Positions 1 to 8,739 of a stretch of 64,000 nt of DNA are shown here, one piece after another (within the stretch, counting starts at the first letter, position 1; each line of letters starts with the position of its first letter). The position numbers and the translations under genes were made by a program. Under the pieces are notes generated by a model that saw nothing but the letters and a program-made list of their open reading frames with translations, was not told the origin of the DNA and searched no databases. Source of the stretch: Caldilineaceae bacterium (lineage in GTDB: Bacteria > Chloroflexota > Anaerolineae > Caldilineales > Caldilineaceae); the NCBI GenBank assembly GCA_020634815.1, contig JACKBA010000025.1, positions 32,146 through 96,145 of the forward strand. The letters are read 5' to 3'.

Positions 1-161
1 ACCGCGGCGTCGAGCACAGGCTGGCTGGCGGCCCAGATGTCGACGCCGGTGCCGTCACCTTCGATAAACGCGACGATGGGATTGTCCGGGACGTGCAACA
101 CGCCGTCCTTCAACGTAATTTTCTCGCCCTGGGCGGGCACCGTGATTTTGTCAAATGCCAT
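1..161 (-). CDS. icd: Isocitrate dehydrogenase (NADP), N-terminal part, cut by window edge
   Basis: The minus strand from the ATG at 161 gives about 53 residues that match the N-terminus of NADP-dependent isocitrate dehydrogenase, a TCA-cycle enzyme converting isocitrate to 2-oxoglutarate. Visible landmarks are VPAQGEKITLKDGVLHVPDN followed by PIVAFIEGDGTGVDI, the same order and spacing as the E. coli Icd start (VPAQGKKI...NPIIPYIEGDGIGVD). The start is supported by an AAGGAG ribosome-binding site about nine bases upstream (minus strand, around 171-176). The gene continues leftward out of the window, so the catalytic serine region and the NADP site cannot be checked. The family call is strong. 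NAD-type isocitrate or isopropylmalate dehydrogenases are less likely because of the VPAQG...KITL start. Confidence 0.9.
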   Translation of the reverse strand, partial: MAFDKITVPAQGEKITLKDGVLHVPDNPIVAFIEGDGTGVDIWAASQPVLDAA

Positions 162-454
162 GAGTGCGTACTCCTTTTGGTGGTGTAGGCGATTCGTTCC
201 AATAAAAACACGCCGTTTGGGAGGGCGCGTTCGTTTTGTTTCCTCAAGAGGATCGACGGCAAGTGTACCAAAGAGCGATCAAAGAGTCTATTTCCCGGCG
301 CGTAAAACGAAAAAACAAGCGTCAAGATGATCTCACACCAAGACGCAAAGAGCACAAAGGGGTTAGGCCAAACGGTCGATGTGGAGCAAATCATGAAGCA
401 AAATGAGTGCGTCGCGAGCGGTGCGGTTCACCGGGCGTCGATTGCCGGCGGCTG
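162..454. other. Intergenic region without a gene
   Basis: About 290 bases between icd and the metallo-beta-lactamase gene hold no convincing coding sequence. The right part (about 338-375) has a run of the type ACGCAAAGAGCACAAAGG, resembling the interspersed CGCAGAG repeats seen again near 24.8 kb. The icd promoter must lie here, but I see no clear -35/-10 pair. Confidence 0.4.
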
Positions 455-1090
455 TCAGCTCGCCAGGTAGCGTTCGATTGGCTGCGCCGGGCCGTGGCCG
501 GGGTAGATGTGGGTCGCACCGCGCTCGCGCAGCAGGCGCCAGCTCGCTGCGACGACGGCCGGGTCTTCCAGCGCGACGCGGGCCGGGTGCGTGAGATCGC
601 CCGTGAAGGCGGCGCCGCTATCCAGCAGCAGCGACACACTGTCGTCGGAGTGGCCGGGCGTCGGTAGAATCTCGCCGGCAATGCCCAGCCGGGCGAGCAG
701 AGGGCGGCTCTCGGCGCACGAGATGACCACATTGCCCGTCGCCGTGATCTCCACGTAGCCATCCTGCGGCTTGACCCATGTTTTCATGCGCGGGATGGCA
801 TCGACCTGGAGATCCATGACGAGGAGGGGAACGCCGGCGCGCTTGAACTCTTCGCCCAGCCCGGCGTGGTCGATGTGGTAGTGCGTCGCCAGCGTATAGC
901 GGATCTCACCCAGCGGCACATCCATCTGCTGGAGCGTGGCGCGCATGAGCCCCATGGAGCCCGGCCAACCGATATCGACCAGCACGCGCGCCCGACCGGC
1001 GCTGATAACCCAGAAGTTGGTGGAGCGGTAGCCGACATTGACGATGGTCAATGTCGTCTCTGCGGCGCGCCCACCCTGCTTCGGCGCCAT
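455..1090 (-). CDS. Metallo-beta-lactamase-fold hydrolase
   Basis: A 211-residue protein of the metallo-beta-lactamase superfamily. The zinc-binding signature THYHIDHAG (HxHxDH) is near residue 70. It is followed by a GHSDDSV motif, TGDLTHP (the bridging aspartate) and IYPGHGP near the C-terminus, so the full set of family metal ligands appears present. The family includes glyoxalase II-like thioesterases and lactonases; the substrate cannot be told. The ATG at 1090 overlaps the stop of the upstream membrane protein (TGATG), which implies translational coupling. An open frame continues upstream of this ATG, but it is only the shadow of the membrane protein gene in another frame. Confidence 0.85.
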   Translation of the reverse strand: MAPKQGGRAAETTLTIVNVGYRSTNFWVISAGRARVLVDIGWPGSMGLMRATLQQMDVPLGEIRYTLATHYHIDHAGLGEEFKRAGVPLLVMDLQVDAIPRMKTWVKPQDGYVEITATGNVVISCAESRPLLARLGIAGEILPTPGHSDDSVSLLLDSGAAFTGDLTHPARVALEDPAVVAASWRLLRERGATHIYPGHGPAQPIERYLAS

Positions 1091-1920
1091 CACGTCCCGG
1101 CACGGCGGCGCGCCGCCATCCAGACATAGAAGAGAAAGATGCCGACGAGCAATCCCGCCAACCCGCCGACGAAGAGCAGCGCCGCCGGATTGGCGGGGTC
1201 GAACTCGCCCCAGGCGCGCCAGGCCGCCAGCAGAATCAGCGCGATCGACAAGGCCTGCGCCTGCAAGATGAGTTGCGCGGCGCTCCAGCGTTGGTCCAGC
1301 GCAATCCCCAGCCCGACCAGCCCGGGCAGGGCAAACATGGCGCTCGCCACGCGCGCCGTGAGCGGCGAAAGCGTCCACGGCCAGAGGGCAATCATGCGCT
1401 CCGGGCTGACAAAGAGCAGCACGCTGATGAGCAGCGTCACGATGCCGATTGTCCCAACCAGCCAGCGCAATGCACGCGGGATTGCAACGTCGCCGGCTGC
1501 AAGCGCGCCTGGGTCTTCGCGGCGGTTGCGCAGCCAGGTGATGAAGACGATGAAGGGCGTCGTGAAGTAAAGCCCGGCCCACGCCCAGAAGGAGATGTGG
1601 TCGTGCGTAAAGCGATCCCAGTGCAGGAGCGTGGCGAGCCCCAAGAGCGAGGCAAAGGCAATCACGGGCGGGAACCCGACCTTGATGCGGTGCCATTGCG
1701 ACGCGGCCAGCACGCCGGTGAAGAAGTAGATGCCGCCGGCATAAGCGGAGCCGAGCATCATGGCCGACATGGTCGGTTGCAGCTTCCAGGCGAAGAGCGC
1801 GGCGGTCTGGGTCGGAGCGAAGTAGAGGATAATGAAGGCCACCACCAGGAAGGGGATGACGAGCGCCGCGACCCAGCGCGTGGCGGCCAGAATACGGTCG
1901 GTTGGCGGTGCGGGTTCCAT
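1090..1920 (-). CDS. Polytopic membrane protein of unknown function
   Basis: A 276-residue protein with about seven or eight hydrophobic segments and short charged loops, running from WVAALVIPFLVVAFIILYF near residue 18 to a final helix ending FLFYVWMAARRR. I do not recognise a characterised family. The start chosen is the ATG at 1920 (MEPAPPTDRI), preceded by a GAGAGGAC ribosome-binding site; the open frame extends to 2127 but that extension is arginine-rich and untypical. It overlaps the downstream metallo-beta-lactamase gene by one base, so the two probably form an operon. No catalytic motif is visible, and it could be a small integral membrane sensor or carrier subunit. Confidence 0.7.
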   Translation of the reverse strand: MEPAPPTDRILAATRWVAALVIPFLVVAFIILYFAPTQTAALFAWKLQPTMSAMMLGSAYAGGIYFFTGVLAASQWHRIKVGFPPVIAFASLLGLATLLHWDRFTHDHISFWAWAGLYFTTPFIVFITWLRNRREDPGALAAGDVAIPRALRWLVGTIGIVTLLISVLLFVSPERMIALWPWTLSPLTARVASAMFALPGLVGLGIALDQRWSAAQLILQAQALSIALILLAAWRAWGEFDPANPAALLFVGGLAGLLVGIFLFYVWMAARRRAGT

Positions 1921-2294
1921 CGAAAGTCCTCTCGCCACAAAGGGCTGGGCAACGCGCGCAAGGGCATCTCTTGCCGAACGCTGTGCCGGGTCTGATCGTA
2001 AGGTATATGGCAGGCTGCGATGAGGCAGAATTCTTCCAGAAATGAGCGCGGCTGTCAACCTGTTGCACGGCACTATGGCATGTGATAGGCTAGCTGCTAT
2101 CCACCGATCGCATCGCGTGCCGATCATTGTTCGCTTATATGAGTGTGAAGAGCCGATTCATTCACGCCATGGCCACCTTACGATCCACGACCTTGCCGTC
2201 CGGTATTTCATGCATGGATAGTCTGACAAACGAGCATCTACGCGGCTGGAAGACAAGAAGCAGGGTATCGAGCCACTCGACACCATCTTTCGCT
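1921..2294. promoter_or_regulatory. Divergent intergenic region with start signals for both flanking operons
   Basis: This stretch separates the minus-strand membrane-protein operon from the plus-strand ABC-transporter operon. A weak sigma-70-like pair lies on the plus strand, TTGCAC at 2063-2068 and TAGGCT at 2086-2091 with a 17-base spacer, but the -10 is poor. The plus-strand frame is open from 2127, yet the ATPase family begins only at 2295, so most of this region is probably leader sequence. Confidence 0.3.
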
Positions 2295-3074
2295 ATGCAC
2301 CTGAGCGTTTTCCACATCACCAAGGCCTTTATTTCCCCGCGCGGTACGATCTCTGCGCTGGCCGATGTGACCTTTACTGCTTTCCAAGGTGAATTCGTCG
2401 CCCTCGTCGGCCCCAGCGGCTGCGGCAAGTCCACGCTACTGCGCCTGGTGGCCGGCCTGCTGGCGCCGGACAGCGGCCAGATCGACTTCACCGGCTGGCC
2501 ACAGCCGCCCAAACGCCGCCTGGTCTTCCAGGATCACGCACTCTTTCCGTGGATGACCGTAGCCGACAACGTCGCCTTTGGCCTGGAGATGGACGGCATC
2601 GACCGGACTGACCGGCGGCAGCGGGCGATCGCTCAACTGGAGAGCATGGGGCTGGCCGGGTTCGCCGACCACTACCCCCACGAGCTGTCCGGCGGCATGA
2701 AGCAGCGCGCCGCCATCGCCCGGGCCTTCGTCACCCAGCCGGACATCCTGCTCATGGACGAGCCGCTGCGGGCACTGGACGCGCAGACGCGGCTGGTGAT
2801 CCAGGAAGAGTTGCTGTCGCTGTGGGAACGCCGACGACCGCTGGTGCTCTACGTCACCCACGACATCGAAGAGGCGCTGCTGCTGGCGGACCGGGTGCTG
2901 GTGATGAGCGGACGGCCAGGCCAGGTTCGCGCCGAGGTGACGCCGCCCCTGGGCCGTCCGCGGGACTTGACTGGCCGCGCCCACCCAGAGATCGAGGAGA
3001 GCAAGTGGCAAATTTGGAAGCTGCTGGAAGAGGACGTGCGTCGTCAGATCCAGCCGCAGCGCGTGACGAGTTAG
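2295..3074 (+). CDS. ABC transporter ATP-binding protein, nitrate/sulfonate/taurine type
   Basis: A 259-residue ATPase with all ABC motifs: Walker A GPSGCGKST, Q-loop in VFQDHALFPW, signature LSGGMKQR, Walker B ILLMDEP followed by LRALDAQTR, and H-loop in YVTHDIEEALLLADR. This pattern is typical of SsuB/TauB/NrtD proteins, which power import of sulfonates, taurine, nitrate or thiamine precursors with a membrane permease and a lipoprotein. I chose ATG 2295 (MHLSVFHITKAF) because homologues begin there. Its 3' end overlaps the permease gene. A second, decayed copy of its C-terminal third lies at 24574-24753 and an N-terminal remnant of a related ATPase at 11688-11840. The imported substrate cannot be read from sequence. 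Confidence 0.88.
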   Translation: MHLSVFHITKAFISPRGTISALADVTFTAFQGEFVALVGPSGCGKSTLLRLVAGLLAPDSGQIDFTGWPQPPKRRLVFQDHALFPWMTVADNVAFGLEMDGIDRTDRRQRAIAQLESMGLAGFADHYPHELSGGMKQRAAIARAFVTQPDILLMDEPLRALDAQTRLVIQEELLSLWERRRPLVLYVTHDIEEALLLADRVLVMSGRPGQVRAEVTPPLGRPRDLTGRAHPEIEESKWQIWKLLEEDVRRQIQPQRVTS

Positions 3075-3850
3075 GCAGGCGTTCGCCGTCCCGTCCCTGG
3101 CCGTTGGAGCGCTGGCTGCCGCCTGCGCTGCTGCTGGCCGGGCTGGCGTTGTGGGAAGTAGCTGCACGCGCCGGGTGGATCTCGGCGCTCTTCTTTCCGC
3201 CGCCGTCCGCAATCACACTCACCCTGCTGCGCATGTTGGGCAGCGTCGACTTCTGGGCCGGGTTGGGCAGCACGCTTATGCGTCTGACGGCCGGCGTCCT
3301 CATCGGCGGCGGCGCCGGGCTGCTGCTGGGCTGGCTGATGGGCGTCAGCCGTCCGCTGCGGGTGGCGCTGGCGCCGCTGGTGGCCGCGCTGCATCCGCTG
3401 CCCAAGCTGGCGCTCTTCCCCATCGTGCTGGTGATTCTGGGCATCGGCGAATCGTCCAAAGTGGCGCTGGTCGCCCTGACCGCCTTCTTTCCCATGCTGC
3501 TCAACACCCTGGCCGGTGTGCAGCAGATCGACCCCACCCATTGGGAAGTGGCCGCCAACTACGGCGCTACCGGCGGCAAGCTGCTGCGCCGGGTCGTGCT
3601 GCCGGGCAGCCTGCCCATGACCTTGACCGGGCTGCGCCTGGCCGTCAACGGCGCGCTGGTGGTCACCATCGCCATCGAGATGCTCTCGGCGCGGCAGGGG
3701 CTGGGCGCGACGATCTGGCTGGCCTGGCAGACGCTGAGGACAGAGGATCTGTATGCTACGCTGGTGGTGATCGGCGGTCTGGGATTGGCAAGTAATCAAC
3801 TCCTGGAATCTGCGACCCGATTGTTGTTACCTTGGAAAGGTAAACCATAA
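3005..3850 (+). CDS. ABC transporter permease, SsuC/TauC type
   Basis: A roughly 281-residue membrane permease with six predicted helices and the cytoplasmic coupling loop around the ...NYGATGGKLLRRVVLPGSLP region (the EAA-like motif, here A..YGA......VLP). It belongs to the binding-protein-dependent transport family that pairs with SsuB/TauB ATPases. The start is uncertain: a GTG at 3005 has a good GAGGAG site five bases upstream and makes a 70-base overlap with the ATPase gene; a TTG at 3104 would begin just before the first helix. Two bases after its stop the lipoprotein gene begins, so ATPase, permease and binding protein form one operon. Confidence 0.85.
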   Translation: MANLEAAGRGRASSDPAAARDELGRRSPSRPWPLERWLPPALLLAGLALWEVAARAGWISALFFPPPSAITLTLLRMLGSVDFWAGLGSTLMRLTAGVLIGGGAGLLLGWLMGVSRPLRVALAPLVAALHPLPKLALFPIVLVILGIGESSKVALVALTAFFPMLLNTLAGVQQIDPTHWEVAANYGATGGKLLRRVVLPGSLPMTLTGLRLAVNGALVVTIAIEMLSARQGLGATIWLAWQTLRTEDLYATLVVIGGLGLASNQLLESATRLLLPWKGKP

Positions 3851-3852
3851 AC

Positions 3853-4887
3853 ATGCTGCTCGAAAAGATAGTCACCGGACATCGCAATCTATTTGGCGTC
3901 GCCATGATCACCTTAATGACACTGGCCGGTTGTATGCCGATCAATAGTCCTGTTGCGCCACCCGCTACACCTACTGCTGCTCTGGTTCCCGTTCGAGTTG
4001 GCACGTTGCCCTTTATCTCTAACGCAATTTTGAAGCTTGCTGAAGCCGAAGGCTATTTTGCCGAGCAGGGGCTAGACGTTGAGTTGGTGCTGTTTCGTTC
4101 GCCGAACGAGCTCACCCCGCTGCTGATCAAGGGCGAGCTTGACGCAGCAGCGCCTGGGCTGACTGCTGGTTTCTTCAACGCGATCGCCAAGGGCGCCAGA
4201 ATCAGGGCTGCCTTGCCCTTGACGTCGTTTAGCCCGACTAGTTGTTCAGTGGTTTCCTATCTGGCACGCCAAAGCGACGCGGCAAATGGCAACTATGACA
4301 GCTTTGCACAGTGGCAAGGGGTCAATCTCGGTGTTCCGCCGGCTGGCCAAGAAGGCATGCCGGGCTACCTGACTGATATGATTTTGCAGCAGGCTGGCCT
4401 GACCCTCAAAGACGTCACGTTGACACCACTGGACACCTCTATTCAAGGTGAAGCCCTTCGTTCTGGTCAAGTGGACCTGCTCTATGCTGTTGAACCATTG
4501 ACCACACGCCTGATGTCTGATGGTGATGTGGCGGTGCTGACCACGGGCGCGGTCGTGGCACCCGACTTGACCGCCAGTATTGTTGCGTTCGGTCCGGCCT
4601 TTTTGGACAATCCAGACATGGGTCGCCGTTTTGCACAAGCATACTTGAAAGCGGTGCGGCAATACCGGGAAGGCAAAACTGCCCGCAACGTTGCAATCAT
4701 CGCCGCCCACACCGGTCTCGATCCTGCACTTGTAAAGGCGGCATGCTGGGTGGACATTCCACCGGAAGGCGCCATCAATGCAGACTCGATCATGGCCTAT
4801 CAGCGCTGGCTGCAGGCACAGGGGTTGCTGGAACAGTTGGTGCTGCCGGAAAACTTCATCGTCCAAGGATTGGTTGAAGAGAATTGA
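3853..4887 (+). CDS. ABC transporter substrate-binding lipoprotein, NMT1/SsuA-like
   Basis: A 344-residue exported protein. The N-terminus has a hydrophobic signal and a lipobox LAGC (cysteine near residue 27), so it should be a lipoprotein, followed by a Pro/Thr-rich linker. The body (VRVGTLPFISNAILKLAEAE, then GYFAEQGLDVELV) is typical of the NMT1/SsuA-like periplasmic-binding family that captures sulfonates, taurine, riboflavin or pyrimidine precursors. Its stop codon overlaps the ATG of the adenylation-carrier-acyltransferase gene (TGATG at 4885-4889), which ties import to that enzyme. The ligand is unknown. Confidence 0.85.
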   Translation: MLLEKIVTGHRNLFGVAMITLMTLAGCMPINSPVAPPATPTAALVPVRVGTLPFISNAILKLAEAEGYFAEQGLDVELVLFRSPNELTPLLIKGELDAAAPGLTAGFFNAIAKGARIRAALPLTSFSPTSCSVVSYLARQSDAANGNYDSFAQWQGVNLGVPPAGQEGMPGYLTDMILQQAGLTLKDVTLTPLDTSIQGEALRSGQVDLLYAVEPLTTRLMSDGDVAVLTTGAVVAPDLTASIVAFGPAFLDNPDMGRRFAQAYLKAVRQYREGKTARNVAIIAAHTGLDPALVKAACWVDIPPEGAINADSIMAYQRWLQAQGLLEQLVLPENFIVQGLVEEN

Positions 4888-7676
4888 TGACAAAGTTGGC
4901 AGTAGAATCTGTCGGCAAAGCCGCTGATGGTGATGAACTGCAATACACCGACGCGGATCTGGAGACATCCGTCCCGTTTCGCTTTGCCAGGGTCGTGGCC
5001 AACGTGCCCGCCGGCCACGTCGCGTACCAAAGTCCGACGGGATCGCTTACGTACGCCCGCCTGGATCAGTTGAGCAACCAGTTGGCGGCGTTGCTGGTAG
5101 AACGCCTCGGCTGCGGCCAGCCAGGCGCGCAGTTGGCGATCGTTACCCTGCTGCCTCATGGCGCGGTTTCTTTAATTGGGCTGATGGCGGTGCTGAAAGC
5201 GGGCCATTTCTATGTGCCGCTGGAGCCGGATATCGGAGCGGGATTTGCCAGGCAGATTGTGGATGAGTGCGATCCGAAGGCGATCTTGACGACGCCCGCC
5301 TGGCGCTTGCTTGCCCAAAGTTGGGGCTGCGATACCCCCAATGTGCTTCCAATTGTGCTGGATGACCATTGGCTGGATGACCATTGGCTGGATGACCCGC
5401 GACCTTTTTCTCCGCTATCGGCTTTATCCGCCGGCATGTTGGCGTCGGTGCTGTACACTTCGGGATCGACCGGACAGCCCAACGGGGTGCTCCGCACTCA
5501 TGCTCAGAATCAACTCCTGGCCTGCGTCAACACCAATGAGAGTCGCTACGGCCCACGCGCACGCGTCGCCCACGTAATGTCCTACGCGTATGGTGCTTCA
5601 GCCGGTGTGATTTTCGGTGCGTTGTTGAGCGGCGCGACCCTGTGCTCCGCCAATACCCTGCAGATGTCCGCCACCGATTTTCATCACTGGCTTGATGTGA
5701 CGCAAATCACATCGCTGCAATGCGCCCCCAGCGTGTTGCGCGCTCTGGCACGAATCGCAGACGAAGCTGGGCCCCTGACTGCCTTGATCAGCGTTTCCAC
5801 GGGTATGGAGCCGATCCAGCGTGAGACTGTGGAGCGGCTGGCGCGATTGTTAACCGCAGGCTGCCGCCTGATCTTCCGGTATGGCGCTACCGAAGTCGGA
5901 TTGGCGACACGGTTTATGCTCCATGTGGGAGAGGAGTGGAACGGGAGCCAGACTCCTGCCGGATACCCTGTGCCGCACGCCGTGGTCTACATTGCCGACG
6001 ACGCCGGTCAGTTGGCGTCATTCGGTGAACCAGGACAGATTTGTGTCCGGGGTCGCTATATTTCGCCTGGATACTGGAATCGCCCAGACCTGAACGCCGC
6101 CAGGTTTCTACCTGACCCTGACGGCGGCGACCGACGCATCTTTTTGACCGGCGACCGCGGCCGAATGGACGCGGATGGTCTCCTCCACCACCTGGGCCGC
6201 ATCGACTTCATGGTCAAGGTGCGCGGCTATCGGGTCGAGCCGGAGAGCATCGAGCGGGTGTTGCTGGCCCATCCAAACCTCAGCGAATGCGTCGTTATCG
6301 CACGGCCCAGCCGTGACGGAAGCAACCAGTTGATCGCCTACTTGGTCGTTCGTGAACAGCCAGCGCCTGCCGTGTCAACATTGCGCGACTTTCTGGCCAA
6401 GACCCTGCCCAGCTACATGATCCCTGCCCGCTTCGTCTTTCTGGGGAAATTGCCGCGCAATGCCAATGCCAAGGTAGATCGCAGCGCCCTGCCACCACCA
6501 GGCAAGGCGCGCCCCGACCTGGACACGCCCTTCGTCACCCCGCGCAGCGAACGGGAGCAGCAGATCGCCGACATCTGGGCGGAACTGCTGGAGTTGGACG
6601 AGGTCGGTGTGGACGACAACTTCTTCGAGCTGGGTGGCGACTCGATCCTGGCGATGCGCATGGCGCTGCTGGTGGAACAGAGCGTGGGCGGGCATGTCCC
6701 GCCAGAATTTTTCCGCGCCCCGACCGTGACTTACCTGGCCGCACTGTCATCGAGCGACAGACCGTCAATCAGTCTGGACCAACATCCGGTTGGTCGGCGC
6801 TCGTTTGGAAAGCGAACTGTGAAATCGCCGTACCCTACCCCTCGGCGCATTGTCAGTCAACTGGTGAATGGAGGGCCGATCTGGGGCGAACATTGTCTGC
6901 CCTATGGGCCTGGGAGGCGACTACAGCGGCTATGGCTACGTCTGCCGTTGGTCCGCCAGCAACTTCTTACGCGCGCTGCCCCACTTCAGGAGTGGTTGAG
7001 CATTCTGGGGCAGGACGATCCTGACGGCAGCAAACTTGAGCTGAGTCTGCTGGCAAACACATGGCGCATCTGGCGCCTTGCATGCATCCAACAGCAGGAT
7101 ATCTTTGAACGGTATGTCACCGTCCACAGTGTAGACCGGCTGGACGCAGCCATCGGAAGCGGTCGACCGCTCATTCTGGTCGGTACGCATACTGCGGGTA
7201 GCCATTCCGCCATGCGGTTGGTGATTCGCCAACGTACGGGGAAGGAATTCTGGAACCTGGGCTATACAACGACAGGCGCGCAAGATGCGGCGGCAAAGAC
7301 AGTCTATGCACGAGCATTGCTCTTGCAGGGCGGCATCGTTCAGGTGACTGGTGACGGAGCCAAGGGCGAGCGGGGCGTTGAGATGTCGATCTATGGGCAT
7401 CCCTGGCTGTTTCGTAGCGGCGGCGCCGAGTTGGCCTTGGACACGAACGCGGTCATGCTGCCCGTCTTCCATTCTATGACCCTTGGCGGGCACATCAACG
7501 TGGAGTTTCATGAGCCTCTGACATGCGCCTCATCACTAAACAGAACGCAGCAAGTTGACGAGTTGACCCGCCAGTATGCAGCGCTGTTGATCGGCCATTT
7601 ACCGACTCTGGTAAGCAACATGAGGTGGTACAAGTTGCGCCAGTTCCAAGAGTATTCCAATACCGCAAAGCGTTGA
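4887..7676 (+). CDS. Adenylation domain - carrier protein - acyltransferase-like fusion (NRPS-like)
   Basis: A 929-residue three-part enzyme. Residues about 20-535 are an NRPS-type adenylation domain with core motifs LYTSGSTGQPNGV (A3), YGATEVGL (A5), TGDRGRMDADG (A7), KVRGYRVEPESIE (A8) and PRNANAKVDR (A10 lysine). Residues about 550-620 are a peptidyl-carrier domain with the phosphopantetheine serine in FFELGGDSILAM. After a linker, residues about 690-920 resemble the LpxL/HtrB-like lysophospholipid acyltransferase fold (LILVGTHTAGSHSAM, then LLQGGIVQVTGDGAKGE and ELALDTNAVMLPVF). There is no condensation or thioesterase domain, so I infer that the last domain transfers the carrier-bound acyl or aminoacyl group. 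A TTG at 4884 is an alternative start. A 15-base tandem repeat at about 5358-5399 gives LDDHWLDDHWLDDP inside the adenylation domain. Confidence 0.85.
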   Translation: MTKLAVESVGKAADGDELQYTDADLETSVPFRFARVVANVPAGHVAYQSPTGSLTYARLDQLSNQLAALLVERLGCGQPGAQLAIVTLLPHGAVSLIGLMAVLKAGHFYVPLEPDIGAGFARQIVDECDPKAILTTPAWRLLAQSWGCDTPNVLPIVLDDHWLDDHWLDDPRPFSPLSALSAGMLASVLYTSGSTGQPNGVLRTHAQNQLLACVNTNESRYGPRARVAHVMSYAYGASAGVIFGALLSGATLCSANTLQMSATDFHHWLDVTQITSLQCAPSVLRALARIADEAGPLTALISVSTGMEPIQRETVERLARLLTAGCRLIFRYGATEVGLATRFMLHVGEEWNGSQTPAGYPVPHAVVYIADDAGQLASFGEPGQICVRGRYISPGYWNRPDLNAARFLPDPDGGDRRIFLTGDRGRMDADGLLHHLGRIDFMVKVRGYRVEPESIERVLLAHPNLSECVVIARPSRDGSNQLIAYLVVREQPAPAVSTLRDFLAKTLPSYMIPARFVFLGKLPRNANAKVDRSALPPPGKARPDLDTPFVTPRSEREQQIADIWAELLELDEVGVDDNFFELGGDSILAMRMALLVEQSVGGHVPPEFFRAPTVTYLAALSSSDRPSISLDQHPVGRRSFGKRTVKSPYPTPRRIVSQLVNGGPIWGEHCLPYGPGRRLQRLWLRLPLVRQQLLTRAAPLQEWLSILGQDDPDGSKLELSLLANTWRIWRLACIQQQDIFERYVTVHSVDRLDAAIGSGRPLILVGTHTAGSHSAMRLVIRQRTGKEFWNLGYTTTGAQDAAAKTVYARALLLQGGIVQVTGDGAKGERGVEMSIYGHPWLFRSGGAELALDTNAVMLPVFHSMTLGGHINVEFHEPLTCASSLNRTQQVDELTRQYAALLIGHLPTLVSNMRWYKLRQFQEYSNTAKR

Positions 7677-8566
7677 GCAGAGTGGTGCAATTGACCAAGA
7701 CGGAGATCCGTGGCTACTATTGGCGGGAGACCGCCATAGTCAAGAACCTGGGCGATCACCTTGCTGCCCTCGTTCTGGATGCATTGGGTTATCGTTGCGT
7801 AAGCCAAGATTACCCTGAACCGCAAGTTCTCAACCCAGGTCGATGTCTCCTATCGATCGGCTCCGTATTGTCGAAGCGCACATTCGAGCGTATCGTAACG
7901 CCCGTCGACGTGTGGGGCAGCGGATGGCGCGGAATACCCTTGCCTCCAGATACCCTGCGGCGTGTGCGGTTTCACGCCGTACGGGGCCCACGTACGCAAT
8001 CGGGCCTTGGATTACCGGTTGATACGCCACTGGGAGATCCAGCGCTGCTGCTTCCCAGGCTAAGAAACGATGTGATAGAACACCATGATCTGACAATGGT
8101 GATCCCACACTTCTATCGCACCTATCAGATGTCGGCAGAGCAACGCTGCTCCTTGACCGGCTGTGATGCAATCCTGCCGATGAGGGTCATCGGCGCACCA
8201 ACACCAGGAGCGCGCATATCGGCCAAGGGTCTGCCGGGCATGATTGGTGCATGGATGCGCCTTGGCATTCCAATTCAGAAGCCGTGGCAGGCCATCCGCC
8301 AGATCGCAGGCGCAAGATTTGTTTTGACCGGCAGCCTGCATGGGGCTATTTTGGCCCAGGCATATGGTGTGCCGTGGGCGGCCTACGATGACGGATACGT
8401 GGACGTGCCGGAGAAATGGTTTGACTGGGCGGAATACCTGGGTATCCGCATCAGATTTGTACCCGATCTACAGACGGGAATGGCATGGTGGGATACTAAC
8501 GGGCGAGCGGGCAAAGTGGGTGATTTGACTCAACTGCTGGCGGCCTTCCCGTACCCGCATAGTTGA
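7625..8566 (+). CDS. Polysaccharide pyruvyl transferase family protein
   Basis: A protein of up to 313 residues resembling the polysaccharide pyruvyl transferase family, whose members add a pyruvate ketal from phosphoenolpyruvate to exopolysaccharides or teichoic-acid-like polymers. Supporting motifs are HAVRGPRTQ with GDPALLLP in the middle, MVIPHFY, and TGSLHGAILAQAYGVP near the C-terminus (the GSLHG loop is characteristic). The first possible start (7625) overlaps the upstream fusion gene by 52 bases; in-frame GTG codons at 7682 and 7685, just after that gene's stop, are equally plausible. Position between the acyltransferase fusion and a sulfotransferase suggests glycan decoration. Confidence 0.75.
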   Translation: MVQVAPVPRVFQYRKALSRVVQLTKTEIRGYYWRETAIVKNLGDHLAALVLDALGYRCVSQDYPEPQVLNPGRCLLSIGSVLSKRTFERIVTPVDVWGSGWRGIPLPPDTLRRVRFHAVRGPRTQSGLGLPVDTPLGDPALLLPRLRNDVIEHHDLTMVIPHFYRTYQMSAEQRCSLTGCDAILPMRVIGAPTPGARISAKGLPGMIGAWMRLGIPIQKPWQAIRQIAGARFVLTGSLHGAILAQAYGVPWAAYDDGYVDVPEKWFDWAEYLGIRIRFVPDLQTGMAWWDTNGRAGKVGDLTQLLAAFPYPHS

Positions 8567-8739
8567 CCAAGCCACCACCGTCCAGCCATCGTTCTTTTCC
8601 GCCAACGTTCGGCACAGAAAGATATTGTGTTCATCAAATCTTGGAACGAGCAGGCCACAGGCCATTACCTGAAGCCGGATCAGCGGTGGGGCCACGCCTG
8701 TCTGGCGGCCATACACTGCGCCGTCATGGAGGAAGCTTG

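Noticed and set aside
455..2068. A single 537-residue protein ending in the metallo-beta-lactamase domain
   Set aside because: The upstream part is Arg/His/Ala-rich shadow sequence of the membrane protein gene read in another frame; the real start is ATG 1090.
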